Positions 43,151 to 55,405 of a DNA stretch of 64,000 nt are shown one piece after another. The stretch's first letter is position 1, and every line of letters begins with the position of its first letter. Origin of the DNA: Gonatopus flavifemur (taxonomy: Eukaryota > Arthropoda > Insecta > Hymenoptera > Dryinidae); contig JAFFJZ010000001.1 of the NCBI GenBank assembly GCA_018340375.1, positions 70,982,001-71,046,000 of the forward strand. Reading direction: 5' to 3'. Under the pieces are notes generated by a model. It searched no databases and was not told where the DNA came from. It saw only the letters and a list, made by a program, of their open reading frames with translations. A program made the position numbers and the translations under genes.

Positions 43151-43199
43151 CTAGAAAATGAAAGCCACCAAAGCCAGTCGAACAAGACTCTCCTCACAT

Positions 43200-44400
43200 G
43201 TCACTTCAAGTCAGAAAATGTTTACATAATTTTGTTGAAAAAAATATACAAGAGAATTATATGACGAAGTTGAAAGTTATCATCAAATTTCATTCGCTGG
43301 AATAGAACTGGTTGAAATTTGGTAAATTTCTTCTATACAAAAAGATCCCGCTTTTTATAATCATTCCAAGAATTCCACTTCATATCCTCAAAGTAAAACA
43401 AAGACTTTTTTCAAACTTTTGATGATATAACCTCTTCAAGCTCACCAGTCAAAGTTAGACGAGCAAAAGAATATCGATTTTAACGTTTAAAATTTCTTCT
43501 AACGTTCTCCTTGCCAAATTATACTGACTTGAAATTCTTTTTCTTACCGATAGAGAATCTCGGTACTTTGCCATATTCAAAACGCTCGAATTGTATATGT
43601 AAAGTCACATATTCCAGTGCAGAGAAATTTAATACAAAAGAGAATAACGTGTCCAGATTTTACTCGGTATATCAATGTTATCTTCCTATGAATTCGTTTT
43701 TCTCCAAATTTAGATTATCTGGAAAGAACCTCATTTCCAAAATTGATGATTGAAGTCGAATGTCGGAAAATATACTTTTTTCAACCAATGAGATGAAATG
43801 GAACAAACCTATTGAATTTTCCAGTACATCGAGAGCTGTGGTACTCGTAGAACATAACAAATGAGCCAAGATCACTTGTAGAATTGATTTCAACGTGCAG
43901 ATGTACATTCCCAAGTCTCAATTCGAAATGTTTTCTTGTCTCGAATCCCATTTCCTCACTTATTTTGTGTTTGATAAAGTAAAATATCCATCTACATGTA
44001 CAATTTATATTGTCCATGTAAAAAAAACTTCGTCAAAATTGTGGAAAATTATGGAATTTCTATAAAATCATCACTACATAATATTGAGTTAAGTGAGGTT
44101 TCATAAAGTTTGTATAGAACTGAATTCTGACAGGGATTACTCTATTACATTCTTCGTCGAACTCTCTTACATGAATTGGTATCATAATAATGATAGTATT
44201 GCTCAAAAATGGACGCTATAGTCGGATGGAGTTTGTAAGAAGAACTCTTGAATATCACGACTATTAAAATGAGTAAAAATAATCAGTTTTGAACTTGTTT
44301 GTCAGAGGTTGGTTTGTTTTTATCAGATCAACAAACAATTTGGGATTGTTATTTGAAAAATTGGTATAGAAACATCAAATTGTACCGAGTGGTATATGTT
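43200..44400. other. Intergenic, nothing recognised
   Basis: AT-rich sequence with short frames only. No clear repeat ends or RNA signals. Confidence 0.4.
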
Positions 44401-44422
44401 ATGCAATATATTGTGGAATATA

Positions 44423-44580
44423 CTGGGTGTTTCAGATCTCAGATTTTGCAGTCAAAATGCAATAAATTCTCGTGTGAAAAAATTTTATTTGAAGCTCAGT
44501 TCTTGAGATATGAGCGTTTCTAGATTTTTTTCAAGCCCAAACCACTCAAAAGTATTGTGTGCTACATGATGTTCTTCAAG
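44423..44580. mobile_element. Single end of the 5686-type Tc1/mariner-like family
   Basis: It starts TA|CTGGGTGTTTCAGATCTC and shares GTCAAAATGCAATAAATTC and the AAAAGTATTGTGTGCTACAT stretch with 5686-5820. It breaks off into the dispersed repeat described at 41648. Confidence 0.55.
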
Positions 44581-44938
44581 TTGGAATCGATTATAGAAAC
44601 GAAACAAATCTCCAATTGAAAAAATTTGATAAATCATCGTCGTTCGTCTCCTCAAATGAATTTTTCGGAACTGGAAACTTTGTTTCAAGTATGTCCTGAA
44701 ACAATTTGTTTCTATAAACGATGTAAACTTCAGGAACATTGAATACTGTCATGTTTTAAAGCCCCGTGCTGATAACCTCGTGTCAGGCTTCCCTCGTGAA
44801 AATGAAGCGTATGCACATAGCGTAAAATGTTTGAATTGAATCCAACGTAGTGCAACATGAAAAGATGGACCGACTGGAAAGAAACACGGCAAAGCACAAG
44901 ATATGTGGCTTAGCAGGAGTACAAAACTTCGAGCTAAA

Positions 44939-45272
44939 CACTGTAAAAATTCAAACTTACTTTCATCCTAAATATTAGCTGATTTCAAGATGCAGCCAAA
45001 ACTAACCCTGTCTCAACTACCGAGAGTGAGCACCGGAAACAAATGCTGATACAATGAAAGAGACTGAATTTCAGTCAAGCTTCCAAGCAATTGAATTCAA
45101 TCTGACAGTGTTAGTGGCTGCATTTTACTTGAAAACTTGACTGAGATTCAGTTTTTTCCATTGTGTCGGTGTTTGTTTTCGATGCCTACTTCCAGTTGCA
45201 ACCGGGCTAGTTTTGACTACATCTTGAAATCAGCTAATTTCAGTATGAAAGTAAGCTTTACTTTTCACAGTG
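44939..45272. mobile_element. Group I hairpin, first of a side-by-side pair
   Basis: CACTGTAAAAATTCAAAC faces TTTACTTTTCACAGTG. The arms pair through GATGCAGCCAAAACTA and GACTGAATTTCAGTC. Flanks AA and TT do not match. Confidence 0.7.
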
Positions 45273-45291
45273 TTCAGTCTAACTTTTTATA

Positions 45292-45634
45292 CACTGTAAA
45301 AAGTCTGACTGGAAGTGGCTGCATCTTACTTGAAAACTTGACTGAAATTCAGTCTTTTTCATTGTGTCGGCATTTGTTTTGGATGCTCACTTTCAGCTGG
45401 AATAGAGCTAGTTGTGGCTGCATCTTAAAATAATTTACTAGTAAATATACACAGTAAAAAGTAAAACTTACCCCCAACCTTAATATCAGCTTATTTTGAG
45501 ATGCAGCCAAAACTAGCCCTATTCCAGCTGAAAGTAAGCATCCAAAACAAATGCCGACACAATGGAAAAGACTGAATTTCAGTCAAGTTTTCAAGTAAGA
45601 TGTAGCCACTAACACTGTCAGACTTTTTACAGTG
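45292..45634. mobile_element. Group I hairpin, second of the pair
   Basis: CACTGTAAAAAGTCTGAC faces GTCAGACTTTTTACAGTG perfectly. It shares its body (AAAACTTGACTGAAATTCAG, GTTTTGGATGC) with the copy 20 bases to the left. Left flank TA, right flank TG. Confidence 0.8.
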
Positions 45635-45734
45635 TGGGACACGACTTGAGAGGGGAGTTGATTATTTGTGCAATTCTGGAACGATCAAGAGCAATAAATT
45701 GCAGCATGGATTCTCAAATAACTAATGATTGTAC

Positions 45735-45935
45735 ATTAACCCAATATTGATTCAGCACGCCTGGAATCTTAATATTTTGTCAAGCTTGAGTCCCTTGTTG
45801 AATTGACATTCCCTATTGTATGGATCCTCAAATAACCAACGATCGCATATTGACCTAATATTGGTTCTCCATGCTTGGCAATTCAATATTTCCCCAAGCT
45901 TGGACCAGCTGCCAGTATTAGTACTTCTTACCTGG
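45735..45935. repeat. CCAAGCTTGG-type repeat with group II end
   Basis: Words ATTGGTTCTCCATGCTTGGCA and CAATATTTCCCCAAGC recur in both orientations. It ends TACCTGGGTC at about 45931. Same family as 12520-12795. Confidence 0.5.
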
Positions 45936-46019
45936 GTCCAATATTCCTGAAAGTGACTCTGAAGCAATGTTCTTCCAGCCAAAAGTTGTATCGTGTACTT
46001 TGTAATTGTACATAATTGT

Positions 46020-46252
46020 CATAATATCCCTGAGGTGAATTTAGTATCAATATCAGAACGTCTCTAGCATATTACTTCAACGATCTCAGTAATATTTCAG
46101 AATGTCACCACAATGTTATCACGATGATCTCAGCAATATTTCAGAATGTGTTTAGAATCTCACAGAGTTGCGAAATGAACTATTCTTGATACATTCTGAT
46201 GTTTTCTAGAATATCACACATTTCAAATGTAATATTCTGACAATGTTGCTGG
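46020..46252. repeat. AATATTTCAGAATGT-type element end
   Basis: It ends AATATTCTGACAATGTTGCTGGG, the complement of the start of 35785-35950. The core repeats GATCTCAGTAATATTTCAGA. The left end is not clear. Confidence 0.5.
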
Positions 46253-46924
46253 GCCATCCAGTGCTCTGGAAGATGTTAGTTATTTTTATTATCATCCTTG
46301 TGACTCTTCGTACGATTTTTTGAAATTTCTCTTGAGCATTTCTTATCAAATACATTTTCATATCGGTTCCCGTATCGATTTCACTAATCACCAGTCTTTC
46401 CAACTACCACCCATCATTCTACCATTTCTTTCATTCCTTCCTACACAATATATCATTTATATGTGTTCTTCCAATTTATCTTTTCGAATACAGTAACATA
46501 CACGAAGAGAGATTTATTGCTGGCACCAGTCGTTTTTTCTCAACTCAATGTATAGGGGGTAAGTTTATAAATAAATGCAAGTCTAAAAATAGTCGATGTT
46601 CAACGGAATTGAAGCCTCCTCCTAACATTTTATGATTATTTTAACCATTTCATATTTTTACTATAAGTTCCCTGTAAAAGATATTTGCGAATTTTGAAAA
46701 TGAAAAATATGGTGAAAAACTTATGGATTTGTCAACTGACAAACATTTTTGGAGGTTTTATCAGAATTGTTTATGAATCTACTAAACAATGTTAGGTACA
46801 AAACTTCCAAACTTTTTTTGGAAGTTGTTTTTAGTGTTGTAATGATTTTGTCTCATTTCAATACTGATTCCAAATTCCATTTCATGATCAAATATTGTCA
46901 AATTGAAAAGTGTAAACATATATA

Positions 46925-47289
46925 TTAGGGTGTTTCATTTTCGGGCGTTATTTTTTCTTTCTCTGCCCTACCTGAGAATATGATATTTTATGGCGAATAG
47001 AAAATATTCCCGTAGAAGGAGAAATGAATAACACAGGGAACTGGTTAACTTTGGTGTCAACTTGATTTTGTGGTGTTCAAAAAATTTTTTTCAAGTAAAT
47101 GAATATGATGAGTTTGTAGGGCATAAAATTTGCTACGAAAAAGTTCCCGTGAGATAGAGCTGTACGACTAATAGTTTTAGAGTTACAGAGCTTACAAAGT
47201 GAACTTTAATAAAAATCGGCCTAAAATCAGATAAAATCTCAAAGAGGACAGAGGGAACAAAAATCTCTCTCAAAAATGAAACACCCTAA
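46925..47289. mobile_element. MITE with TTAGGGTGTTTCATTT ends
   Basis: The inverted ends TTAGGGTGTTTCATTTT match within a TATATA context on both sides, so a TA duplication is likely but not provable. No coding content. Confidence 0.75.
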
Positions 47290-47299
47290 TATATATTCT

Positions 47300-49050
47300 T
47301 ATCCAACCTATTCTTTTTATCAAGTGTTTTATAAAATTTGTTCAATTTATGGAAAACAGTACACTGTCTTATTCAGTCTTTTGTGAATTCATGCGAAGAT
47401 TTGTTCACAGAAATGTTCAGTGATAGCCCAAAAGAACGCGCCCCGGATTGATCAATTTTTAGGATGTTGCTAAAGTTCGAATCGTTTATTGAAACGAATT
47501 CGTGATCGAATAGTGAAATACTTGGCACAAAATCTTGCAGTATATTTTTCTAACGACGTTCCCAGTTCCAAGAAGTCAATTTGAGAAGATAAATACCGAT
47601 AATTCATCAGATTTTGTGGATTTAAATTTTCGTTTCATTTCACATAATAATTTCATTACAAACATAATTTTAGGTTGATTTTAGATAAATTCACATTAAA
47701 CGAACATTCATTTGACCTCCAAATGTCCGTAACTTCATTTTACATTCAATACAGTTTTTTTGCACGTCAGGTTTCATTTGAGGATGTTAACTATCAAGAG
47801 GAATGTATCCCTGGTATCTCCCTGGTGAAGAAATCCCATTGACCCGATTAATTTCTATTGATTCCAATACAGATACACAATTCAAACCCATTCATTACAT
47901 TCTGTTGATCGGTTTGAATCAGGTTTCTGTATCGGAATAAATAGAAATCAATCGATTCAATCGGATTCTTTAATCGGGCATAAGATGGAGCTTTTTTTAT
48001 AATATTATGCAATAATTTTACTGATCTCATTCGTAATCTGACTTTTTTGATTTGATTGAGTTACCTGCGAGTTATTAGCAAATGCGTGGTTATTCCTTGG
48101 GACAGATGTGACAAAACCAATGAATCGCTAGAGCATTTCTACAAGGGATATAGCTTCAAAGATTCATATCGAATATCGGTATAGAATTTGCATAAAGGGA
48201 ATCAAATCAAAACTAACCCAGTCGAATTTAAGCGTGATAATCAATTCCCAAAACATAAATTTGGACTCGCCAACGAAGTTCTTAAATTATTTCAGTTTTA
48301 TTGCATCAGACATCTTCCGAAAATATATCAGATCCATGATGGTACGAGTTATATTCCCAAGATATTTTGAGTTATCTTTGAAAAGTTTTTGTGCTCTATG
48401 GATGTGTTTCAATTAATTTCATGATCCTCTTCTAACTGCACTCCTTTCCTCTCAAACGCGGTATTTCAATTCCTTTACTCTGTAACATTTGAAGAGATGT
48501 AACGTTTTCAGTGTCTCAAACTTTAATAAATGAGTATCAATCGACACGTCGAGACCTTGTGCAACTTCCATCCAAATGTAGAGAAAATAGAACTTTGCGA
48601 TGTCTTAATTGACCTTTTCCAAATTAATATATGTCCTCGATAAAAAAAAAATCGATTCCACAAATAATTTAAGTTTCACTATATTCGAATATCTTGAGAT
48701 TCCTTATTTATCTTTGCCATGTTTCATATCACTTTTATTCTCGCAAAAACATCAGAATACTTAATGTGAATGTATGATATGAAAAAGTCATCGGAGCTGA
48801 TTCCATTATTTCCCGACTATTTATTACTTCTACATCTCTTCTTTAAATTACAAAATTTGAAAACTCTGTGATTCTCGTTGAATTTCTTGGCAAGATTCAT
48901 GTTCGGAAGAAGATAAATTGCATCAATACAAATTTGAATAGTTATAATGAGATTGCACTTCAATAATTGAGATTGTAATTATACGAACTATACTCGCGAA
49001 AATTGTTTCGAAAAACCGATTTGGTTGTTGTAACAAATGGTTATTCTCCA
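47300..49050. other. Intergenic, no gene recognised
   Basis: It holds a copy of the 41648-type dispersed repeat (about 47470-47645), an inverted pair near 47850-47960 (ATTTCTATTGATTCC against its complement) and a group II-like fragment CTAGAGCATTTCTAC near 48129. Otherwise nothing is supportable. Confidence 0.4.
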
Positions 49051-49079
49051 GACCAGGGAAGATTATGCTACCTCAACAA

Positions 49080-49530
49080 TTCTGCCGTCCAAGGCAAAAA
49101 AGTTGTTAACTCCAAATTCGTTCGAACGGAGAAAACCGAGAAAAACTATCCCACATCAAAATTATATGATGTAGGTAACTAATATTTTGACAATATTAAA
49201 ACGGTGCTAGGGCAAATAAGGGGCACTGTTCTTGATTATTTCAACAAAAATCAATATTTTTAATAACAACAAATGAAAAAATGAGTTGAGGGTGTTTGGT
49301 GAACGAAAATACCTATCGAAAGAACCGCAACTCGAGTTACGGGCTTTTTTCCATTCAACAGATTTTTTTCAAATAGTACGAGATATTTGCTCCTCGCTGA
49401 TTTTACCGAGCGAAAAGACCGTAACTCAAATTACGATCTTTTCGTCTGGCAAAGTGGTGACGTATTCGATGGTTCTTCTCATTTTGATGTAAGTTACGGC
49501 TTTTTTCTGATGATTGTCTAATTTTCAACT
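49080..49530. repeat. CTGCCGT.CAA.GCAA repeat, with GAGTTACGG words
   Basis: The start ATTCTGCCGTCCAAGGCAA matches the end sequence of 58704-58859. Inside, AACTCGAGTTACGGGCTTTTTT and its relatives recur three times. Borders are uncertain. Confidence 0.45.
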
Positions 49531-50249
49531 CGTTTTCAGAGAAGAAAAATGTTTATTATGCAAAAATGAGAAGTGATAACTAATTTATATTATCACAGTT
49601 AAAACGCGCCACCTTGCTTCCCTGAATCGAATGATATGAAAAACTCATTTTCGAAAAAATTGAGTCAACAACTGTTTTGCCTGGTACGGTAGAATTTTTT
49701 TGCTGATCTAGTAAATTGTTTTGAGATGAAACTGAGTGATTCGTCACATATTCTTTAGGAATACCACTTCCAGGCCCGGCGAATAATGTGGGTTCAATGG
49801 GGAACAACCCCCACACGGAAAATGGTTGAGTAGGTAATTACCCACACGGAATTTTGAATGTTTTATTTTCCAATGATCGGACTATGCCACAGTCCGAAAG
49901 CCAGTCTGATTAAAAAATTGGTTGGGGCAAGTATTTCTCATGCCCCCCCCCCCAGTCTTATACCCATTCGAGCTGAGAACGTTTCGCCGGGCCTGTCCAC
50001 TTCCTTGGTGAATCTTTTATTGACTAATTTTCTATCGAATAAAGGTAGTCACTCGAAAAAATAAGATCAGTTGAGGTAATTATTCAACTTGTGAGCGCAT
50101 ATTGACCTATTGATTCGTTGGAATTACAATTCCTTTCATTAATTCAACGAATTTTTCGAAAAAATTATTGGAAATTGGTCGAATCAATCTGATTTGAACG
50201 AAAAAAAAGGTCCTGATGTGCCTGCAACACTGTAAAAAGCACGATGTAA

Positions 50250-51640
50250 GAAGAATAGGTGTGTTATCTTTTGTACGTGTTGTGAGATTTTTCTGTCCTA
50301 GTTCTTGATTTCGCCACTACGAAATTCGAGTAGCCAAGGTCAAAAAAAAGCGCTAGATCCGAATTAGATGTTGGAAATACTAATCCAAATTCATAAAGAA
50401 AGAAATTAAAATCGTATTATAAGACATAACATTTACAGAGGAGACAAAATTCTTAAAGCGGGCCACCTAAAAATCGATGATTGAAATATTCAAAAATAAT
50501 CTACATACCTCGATAGTACTTTGAAAAATAAAACACCCATAAATGAGTAACATATCTCATCACCAAAATTGCTTTATGAATGGACTAAAAATTTTTTCAA
50601 AAACATCAACTTTGAATTTTGTTCCAAAGAAGAGCATAAAATAAACGAAGAATTTTTCAAACCACGATATGTTACTGCAAAAACTTTAAAATGGACTCGA
50701 CAGTATCATTGTTTCACACCAATCCCTGATAAAAATCAATTAGTATGTAGAAAGTTTTCAGAATCTGAAAAATCTGTCATTGAAAGCGTCACAAAAACTA
50801 AAGTAGCATGTAAGATTCGCAAGGTTAAGAAGTAGAAATTTTAATTCTATTTGAATATATATGATAAAAAAAATAATAATGATAATAGAAAAGATTACTG
50901 AAAAAAATTGATTCTGTAACTATGTTTTGTTTCAATCAGATAATAAAATAATATCATCAACATTCCCCGTTTCCATAAAAAAAATGCATGCAAATGATTC
51001 ATCAACAGCGCGCCACGTCCAGTACGCGCTGCTGCGCGTCGAAGAGCGATGTTAACAAATGCAAGTTGTTCTTTACCTAATGCGGGTTACCAACTTTTTT
51101 CTTCACTCATTTCTTCGAAATTGAATAAGGAATCGAAATATGTAAAAATCATTGTCGTAACTGATGGAGAAGTACATGTAATTTCTAATTGTTTATAACT
51201 TTTATGAATTTGTTTAAAGAAATTGCGTGCTGTGCGAATTCTGAAAATACCTTCTCAAAGGGTTATTCTTTCTCGACTCACTCAACAAATTTCATGAAGA
51301 TTCGTCGAGCCAATCAGAAGAAAATGAGTTTTTTTATAAAATGTGAGGAAAAAATTATATTGTTAATAACTTTGAAAAAACTTGAAATTCCGAAAAAAGA
51401 AAGAATACGGGTCTTTTATTTTTCACAGTACTATCGAGGTATGTAGATTTTTAGGTGGGCTGCTTTAAGAATTTTGTCTCAGAGGGAAGTTATTTTTCAT
51501 TTAAACTTGATTTTATTTTGAAAAATCAAAATTTATCTGGCCTTCACGACACTTTCGCCAACTGTTGGCGAAATTGGATCTAGGACAAAGCCTGCATCAA
51601 AAAATGTTCACACCGATAGGGAAGATAACACACCCCTCAC
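50250..51640. mobile_element. Long inverted-repeat element with a reading frame
   Basis: The outer arms share GTGTTATCTT, GTCCTAG and a block with TTTCGCC. The inner arms (about 50440-50530 and 51420-51482) match for nearly 80 bases, including GACAAAATTCTTAAAGC, CCACCTAAAAATC and CTACATACCTCGATAGTACT. The left flank lies in group I-like CACTGTAAAAAGC, and the right flank runs into a hairpin ending GTGGTGCTATGTGGG (about 51650-51750). The superfamily is not recognised. Confidence 0.6.
50569..50835 (+). CDS. Unknown 88-codon frame inside inverted-repeat element
   Basis: I do not recognise this protein. The peptide is basic and polar, with no membrane segment. It has two Cys in the N-terminal half and a motif-like stretch TLKWTRQYHCFTPIPDKNQL followed by FSESEKSV. 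The composition looks more like a real protein than the AT-driven frames around it. The position between inverted arms suggests it is an exon or remnant of the element's own gene. It may be only a fragment, since transposases are several times longer. Confidence 0.4.
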   Translation: MLYEWTKNFFKNINFEFCSKEEHKINEEFFKPRYVTAKTLKWTRQYHCFTPIPDKNQLVCRKFSESEKSVIESVTKTKVACKIRKVKK

Positions 51641-51649
51641 AGCACCACA

Positions 51650-51750
51650 GTTCCAGCAGAATTCTCCAAGAATTCATAAAGAACAAAATCAGTTCAATAA
51701 GAATTCTTTATGAATTCTTCTGGGATCGTGGTGCTATGTGGGACCTATTC
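51650..51750. mobile_element. Group II-like hairpin
   Basis: CAGCACCACAGTTCCAGCAG faces CTTCTGGGATCGTGGTGCTATGTGGG. The core has repeated AAGAATTCNT palindromic words. The left tip is damaged. Confidence 0.55.
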
Positions 51751-52084
51751 TTCTCACATCGTGGTGAAAAGAAAGTTTTGAATTCAGATTTTGTCATGAC
51801 TAAATTTAAACGCAGCCAAAAGGAGCCTGTTTTGAGTGTAAAGTGAGTACAAAAGGCGATCACTGACACAATGGAAAAGGTTGAGTGCCAGCCAGCGATA
51901 TACGAAGCGAAAAATGTTTCAATTCCCTCTTCATGACACGTGTAATGCCCGTTTACTGTAGAGTAATTAAATCATACGTTCCATATACGCTTCATAAGCT
52001 TTCGATCCTGTTTCATACACTCTTCATGTCAAGTGATAGTGAGTTATATTAAACGTATGCGAATCATACCTATTCTAATTCTAA

Positions 52085-52165
52085 ATAATATCTTTATCTA
52101 AGTGGATAAGACCCTCGACTACCATGGTAAAAGTCACCGGTTCGACCCTCGCTATGGGGTTCAAT
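52085..52165 (+). repeat. tRNA-derived SINE head or tRNA relic
   Basis: An A-box-like TATCTAAGTGG (52095-52105) and a B box GGTTCGACCCT (52139-52149) stand at a tRNA-like distance. The T-arm stem does not pair well, so a working tRNA is unlikely. Confidence 0.45.
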
Positions 52166-52696
52166 TCTTTAAATTACATTTCTCAAATTTTATACGCTTC
52201 TTTTGTTTCAATTCCCGCTTTGCATACTCTTTGCATCCTTTCAATTCAAGCTCTGTATACTTTTCATTAACGTTTTTGTTACCTTCCAGCATACGCTTCG
52301 TTTACTCTTCTTTCCCGCTTCCATTTTCACTAGGGGTTAAATATGAAGGAGAGTAACAAAAGCTATGCTTTATGCAACAGAATGTTGAATTTTGGATTGA
52401 GCGTAATTTTTGGCATAGATTTATTTCATTTATTAATTCGGCGTAGGAATATTTTTATAACTCTTCAAATCCAAACCAGTGAAAAATACTGAGACCCAGC
52501 GAATTCCACTGATTTGCCAGTAAAATGAACTGATTCGAATTTATAGAGAAGGGAAAATTCTATCTAGTTTCCACAGAAAATCTATAGATAACCCTTGTAA
52601 TGAAGTGTTATAACAACCTTACACTGACAAGGTTCTCAATAACAAGCCGAAAGTAATCGGATGACAAGTTTTATAAGCTTATGACAAGCTTACATG

Positions 52697-52866
52697 CACT
52701 GAGAAAAGTATTTATTTATAGTCAACAAGATTTGTTAATAGTTAACAAATCCTATATTTGCTCATGGGGAAATAAATATCGAGTTGTTATCATCCAGCGT
52801 CATATTTGAGATCATTTTTTGTATCAAATCCATATTTGTTAACTATTAACAAACCGTGTTTTTGTG
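52697..52866. mobile_element. Group I hairpin, GTTAACTATTAAC arms
   Basis: It starts CACTGAGAAAAGTATTTA. The arms pair TTGTTAATAGTTAACAAAT with ATTTGTTAACTATTAACAAA. It ends TTTTTGTG|TA. The left flank is TG. Confidence 0.6.
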
Positions 52867-53064
52867 TAAAATTCCTGTTTTATAATTCTCAAACTTGGGA
52901 ATGTACATCAAAGCATTGTTAGATTACCTGAATGTGATATGAGGTTGAGAAAATTGTCGCATAATTTGCTTTGAATATTCGTGAGAATAAGCCAAATCAA
53001 ACAAAATTGGAATAACACTCTGGAATTAATCAAATGAAATGATGAATTATGCGGGAGAATATTA

Positions 53065-53652
53065 TCACTGTTAGAAAAATATGTCTTAAATTTAATGATA
53101 ATTATTATAAAATTTTTTTCAGAATATTCTATTAGATTTAACTATGTATTTTATAATTAAAATTGTGTATTAAATTCAATAACTGTCACGAATTTTTGCC
53201 AAAATACAAAAAAAAATTCAGATTGGAAATTTGATTTATCACTAAATTTCTTCACGCTTCGTGAATTTTATGTTCTCGACATTCCTCTAGAGTAAGTTTG
53301 TAATCATGATTGTAAGTCAAGCAATTGAAGCACAAAGTTTTGGGACCTAACGGGGAATCGAACCTGCTTTCCTACCTAACCTAACCTATTACGACCTAAC
53401 GCTTCAACCACCTTGACTACATCACGATTGAAGAAATCGATTGAGAAATACGATGTGGTTTTAGATATCATATATGCTGACGTCATGACATCGTACATGT
53501 AACAGAATTCTATCACAAACAAGTTCATGAAAAAGTGAAATTTCATTAAAAAAGTTGTAAATCCCAGAATATTATTGATTTTGGGTTGCACTTATGAAAT
53601 TTCATAAGAATTCTCATATTAAATTCAAGAAATTTTCTAACAGTGATTATAA
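53065..53652. mobile_element. MITE with CACTGTTAGAAAA ends
   Basis: ATCACTGTTAGAAAAATATG faces AAATTTTCTAACAGTGAT; the arms continue with CTTAAATTTAAT against ATTAAATTCAAG. A tRNA-like SINE head lies inside at 53340-53425. Confidence 0.65.
53340..53425 (-). repeat. tRNA-derived SINE head
   Basis: On the minus strand the perfect B box GGTTCGATTCC (53354-53364) follows an A-box-like TAGTCAAGGTGG (53408-53419). It is related to 34816-34925. The extra TAGGTTAGGTTAGGTAGG between the boxes shows it is not a normal tRNA. Confidence 0.55.
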
Positions 53653-53999
53653 AGTTGAACAAACTGAATGAAAAGTTATGGTGGAATATTTTAATAATTT
53701 TGTAGGAAAATTCAGCCTACAAGACTGTCTCTCATATTCTTTCCGGATAAAAAGGATTCCTTGAAACGCAGGAAAATTTTCAATGTTCCATGGTTATACA
53801 TATATATACACAATTATATATTCTGCTGCAATACAGATCGAGAGTCAAATCAAATTCAAGGTGTTCATGTCAAATCAAATTTCTTAATTAATCACAAATC
53901 TGTGTTTGAGAGGAAAGAATCGTATACACATTGGGAAACTGAATTATTGTATTGAAATTAAATTTGAAATTTGAGTCAATCAACTATTCTTTTCTTCAT

Positions 54000-55030
54000 A
54001 TTCTTAGTTTACTAGTATTTATCTCATGAAAATTTTGTACTTATCAAACCGTCTATTTGTAAATTAGGAATCGTTTATTACTTGAGGGAAAAATAAAATC
54101 ATTCACATGAAATAAATGGACTAAATGAACGATTTGTTTGTGCTGAATGTCACATAAAATCAATCGTATGTATGCCAACTATGATATTTATTGACAATTA
54201 CCATATTTATTCATAATGAATGAATATTTTTGAACAGACGCCAAATAAATATATTCGTTTAATATAAGTAAACTCTTCTCTCAGTGTGTTATCCGGAATG
54301 CATCGATTGAAAAAATTTAGGGACTCTTCATAAAATCCTTCAAAAACAATTATCCTATAGAATTTTTCCTGCAATGAGGTATCATTTTTGTTCCTCCCTC
54401 CATGGAATCGTCTGCAAAACAATTTCCTAATGGGAAGAGTTCTACTAAAATTCATAAAAATTTTCCTCAGCGAACGCGAGATGTGCTAGATTCGAAAATA
54501 TCTTCATATACATAATTCCATATAAAAAGCTTGTATATAAATTTTATAGAAACTACATAGAATCACAGGAAATTTTAATGATCTACAAAACTTAGTGACT
54601 TCTAGTTGTTCATAATTTATCAATGCAATTCTACGATAACTCTCAAGGGGACGTACTTTTTCGACTCATTGCGCATACACAATTCAAGAATATGTTTATA
54701 TATATCGTCAATAAACTTATCCAAAATTATGATTTTACCAGGATAAATGATATTAAATATGTTACAACGATATTTGAAATTTCCTTCTCCAAGAATTAAG
54801 CAGGAAATAGAAATATGAGTCTTCATATAACTCTCCCTCGAACATGCATGATGTGGGTGGAAAAGTGATTGTGCATCCACTTTCCGAACACCATCGAATA
54901 CCAAATGAATACTGTGAAATATCCTGGCAAAGGGGTGAACTTTTCTCGTCTCGTTCGATTTCCCGTACAGTCGCGTATATATCATGTGTGTCTACGTGTA
55001 TATGATACGAGAGATAATGATAATAACAAA
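54000..55030. other. Intergenic, upstream of the 55406 gene
   Basis: No gene or clear mobile element. It contains several TATATA tracts and ends with a pure (TA)n run. Confidence 0.4.
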
Positions 55031-55033
55031 AGC

Positions 55034-55068
<35 letters not shown>

Positions 55069-55071
55069 AAA
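55034..55071. repeat. (TA)n(CA)n microsatellite
   Basis: An uninterrupted TA run followed by CACACAC, about 340 bases upstream of the start codon at 55406. Confidence 0.9.
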
Positions 55072-55079
55072 AGACAGGC

Positions 55080-55405
55080 GCAGTCGCATTTTGGTCAAGT
55101 GAGAATCAATAAGGGCGAGCGAGAGAGGAGTGAGACCAGCGTCCTCTTCGCCAACTTGCTTGACGTTGGTTTCGTTTGCACCATCAACAGCGACATCTCT
55201 AACCTACCTTTATTTTTGCCATCCTATTTCACCTTGTCTTTCTCCACCCTTCCTTTTTTTCCCCTAAGAGGACGGGGTTGTTGTGCAGTGGAGGATTTCC
55301 TCCGGGCGAACGTCGGCCGGCCGATCGTCCACGAAATCGAAATTAATGAACAGTCTTCGCCGTTGTAATTGTCGTTTAAATTAATAATATAGAGAAAAGG
55401 AAAGA
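55080..55405 (+). promoter_or_regulatory. Promoter / 5' leader of the 55406 gene
   Basis: Sharply higher GC and CpG content than the surroundings, with GAGCGAGAGAGGAG and CGGCCGGCCGATCG. This fits a CpG-containing insect promoter and leader directly in front of a good start codon. No TATA box stands out and the transcription start cannot be fixed. Confidence 0.6.
55346..55384 (+). CDS. Upstream reading frame, 12 codons
   Basis: ATG followed by 11 codons and TAA, ending 21 bases before the main start codon at 55406. It could dampen translation of the main frame. This is inference from position; there is no conservation evidence. Confidence 0.45.
   Translation: MNSLRRCNCRLN

Noticed and set aside
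45752..45982. Minus-strand frame of 76 codons
   Set aside because: Falls on the CCAAGCTTGG-type repeat, also present at 12520-12795 without that frame.
52085..52165. tRNA gene on the plus strand
   Set aside because: T-arm stem does not pair and acceptor stem cannot be closed.
53340..53425. tRNA gene
   Set aside because: Good B box but no complete cloverleaf and an expanded region between the boxes; read as a SINE head.
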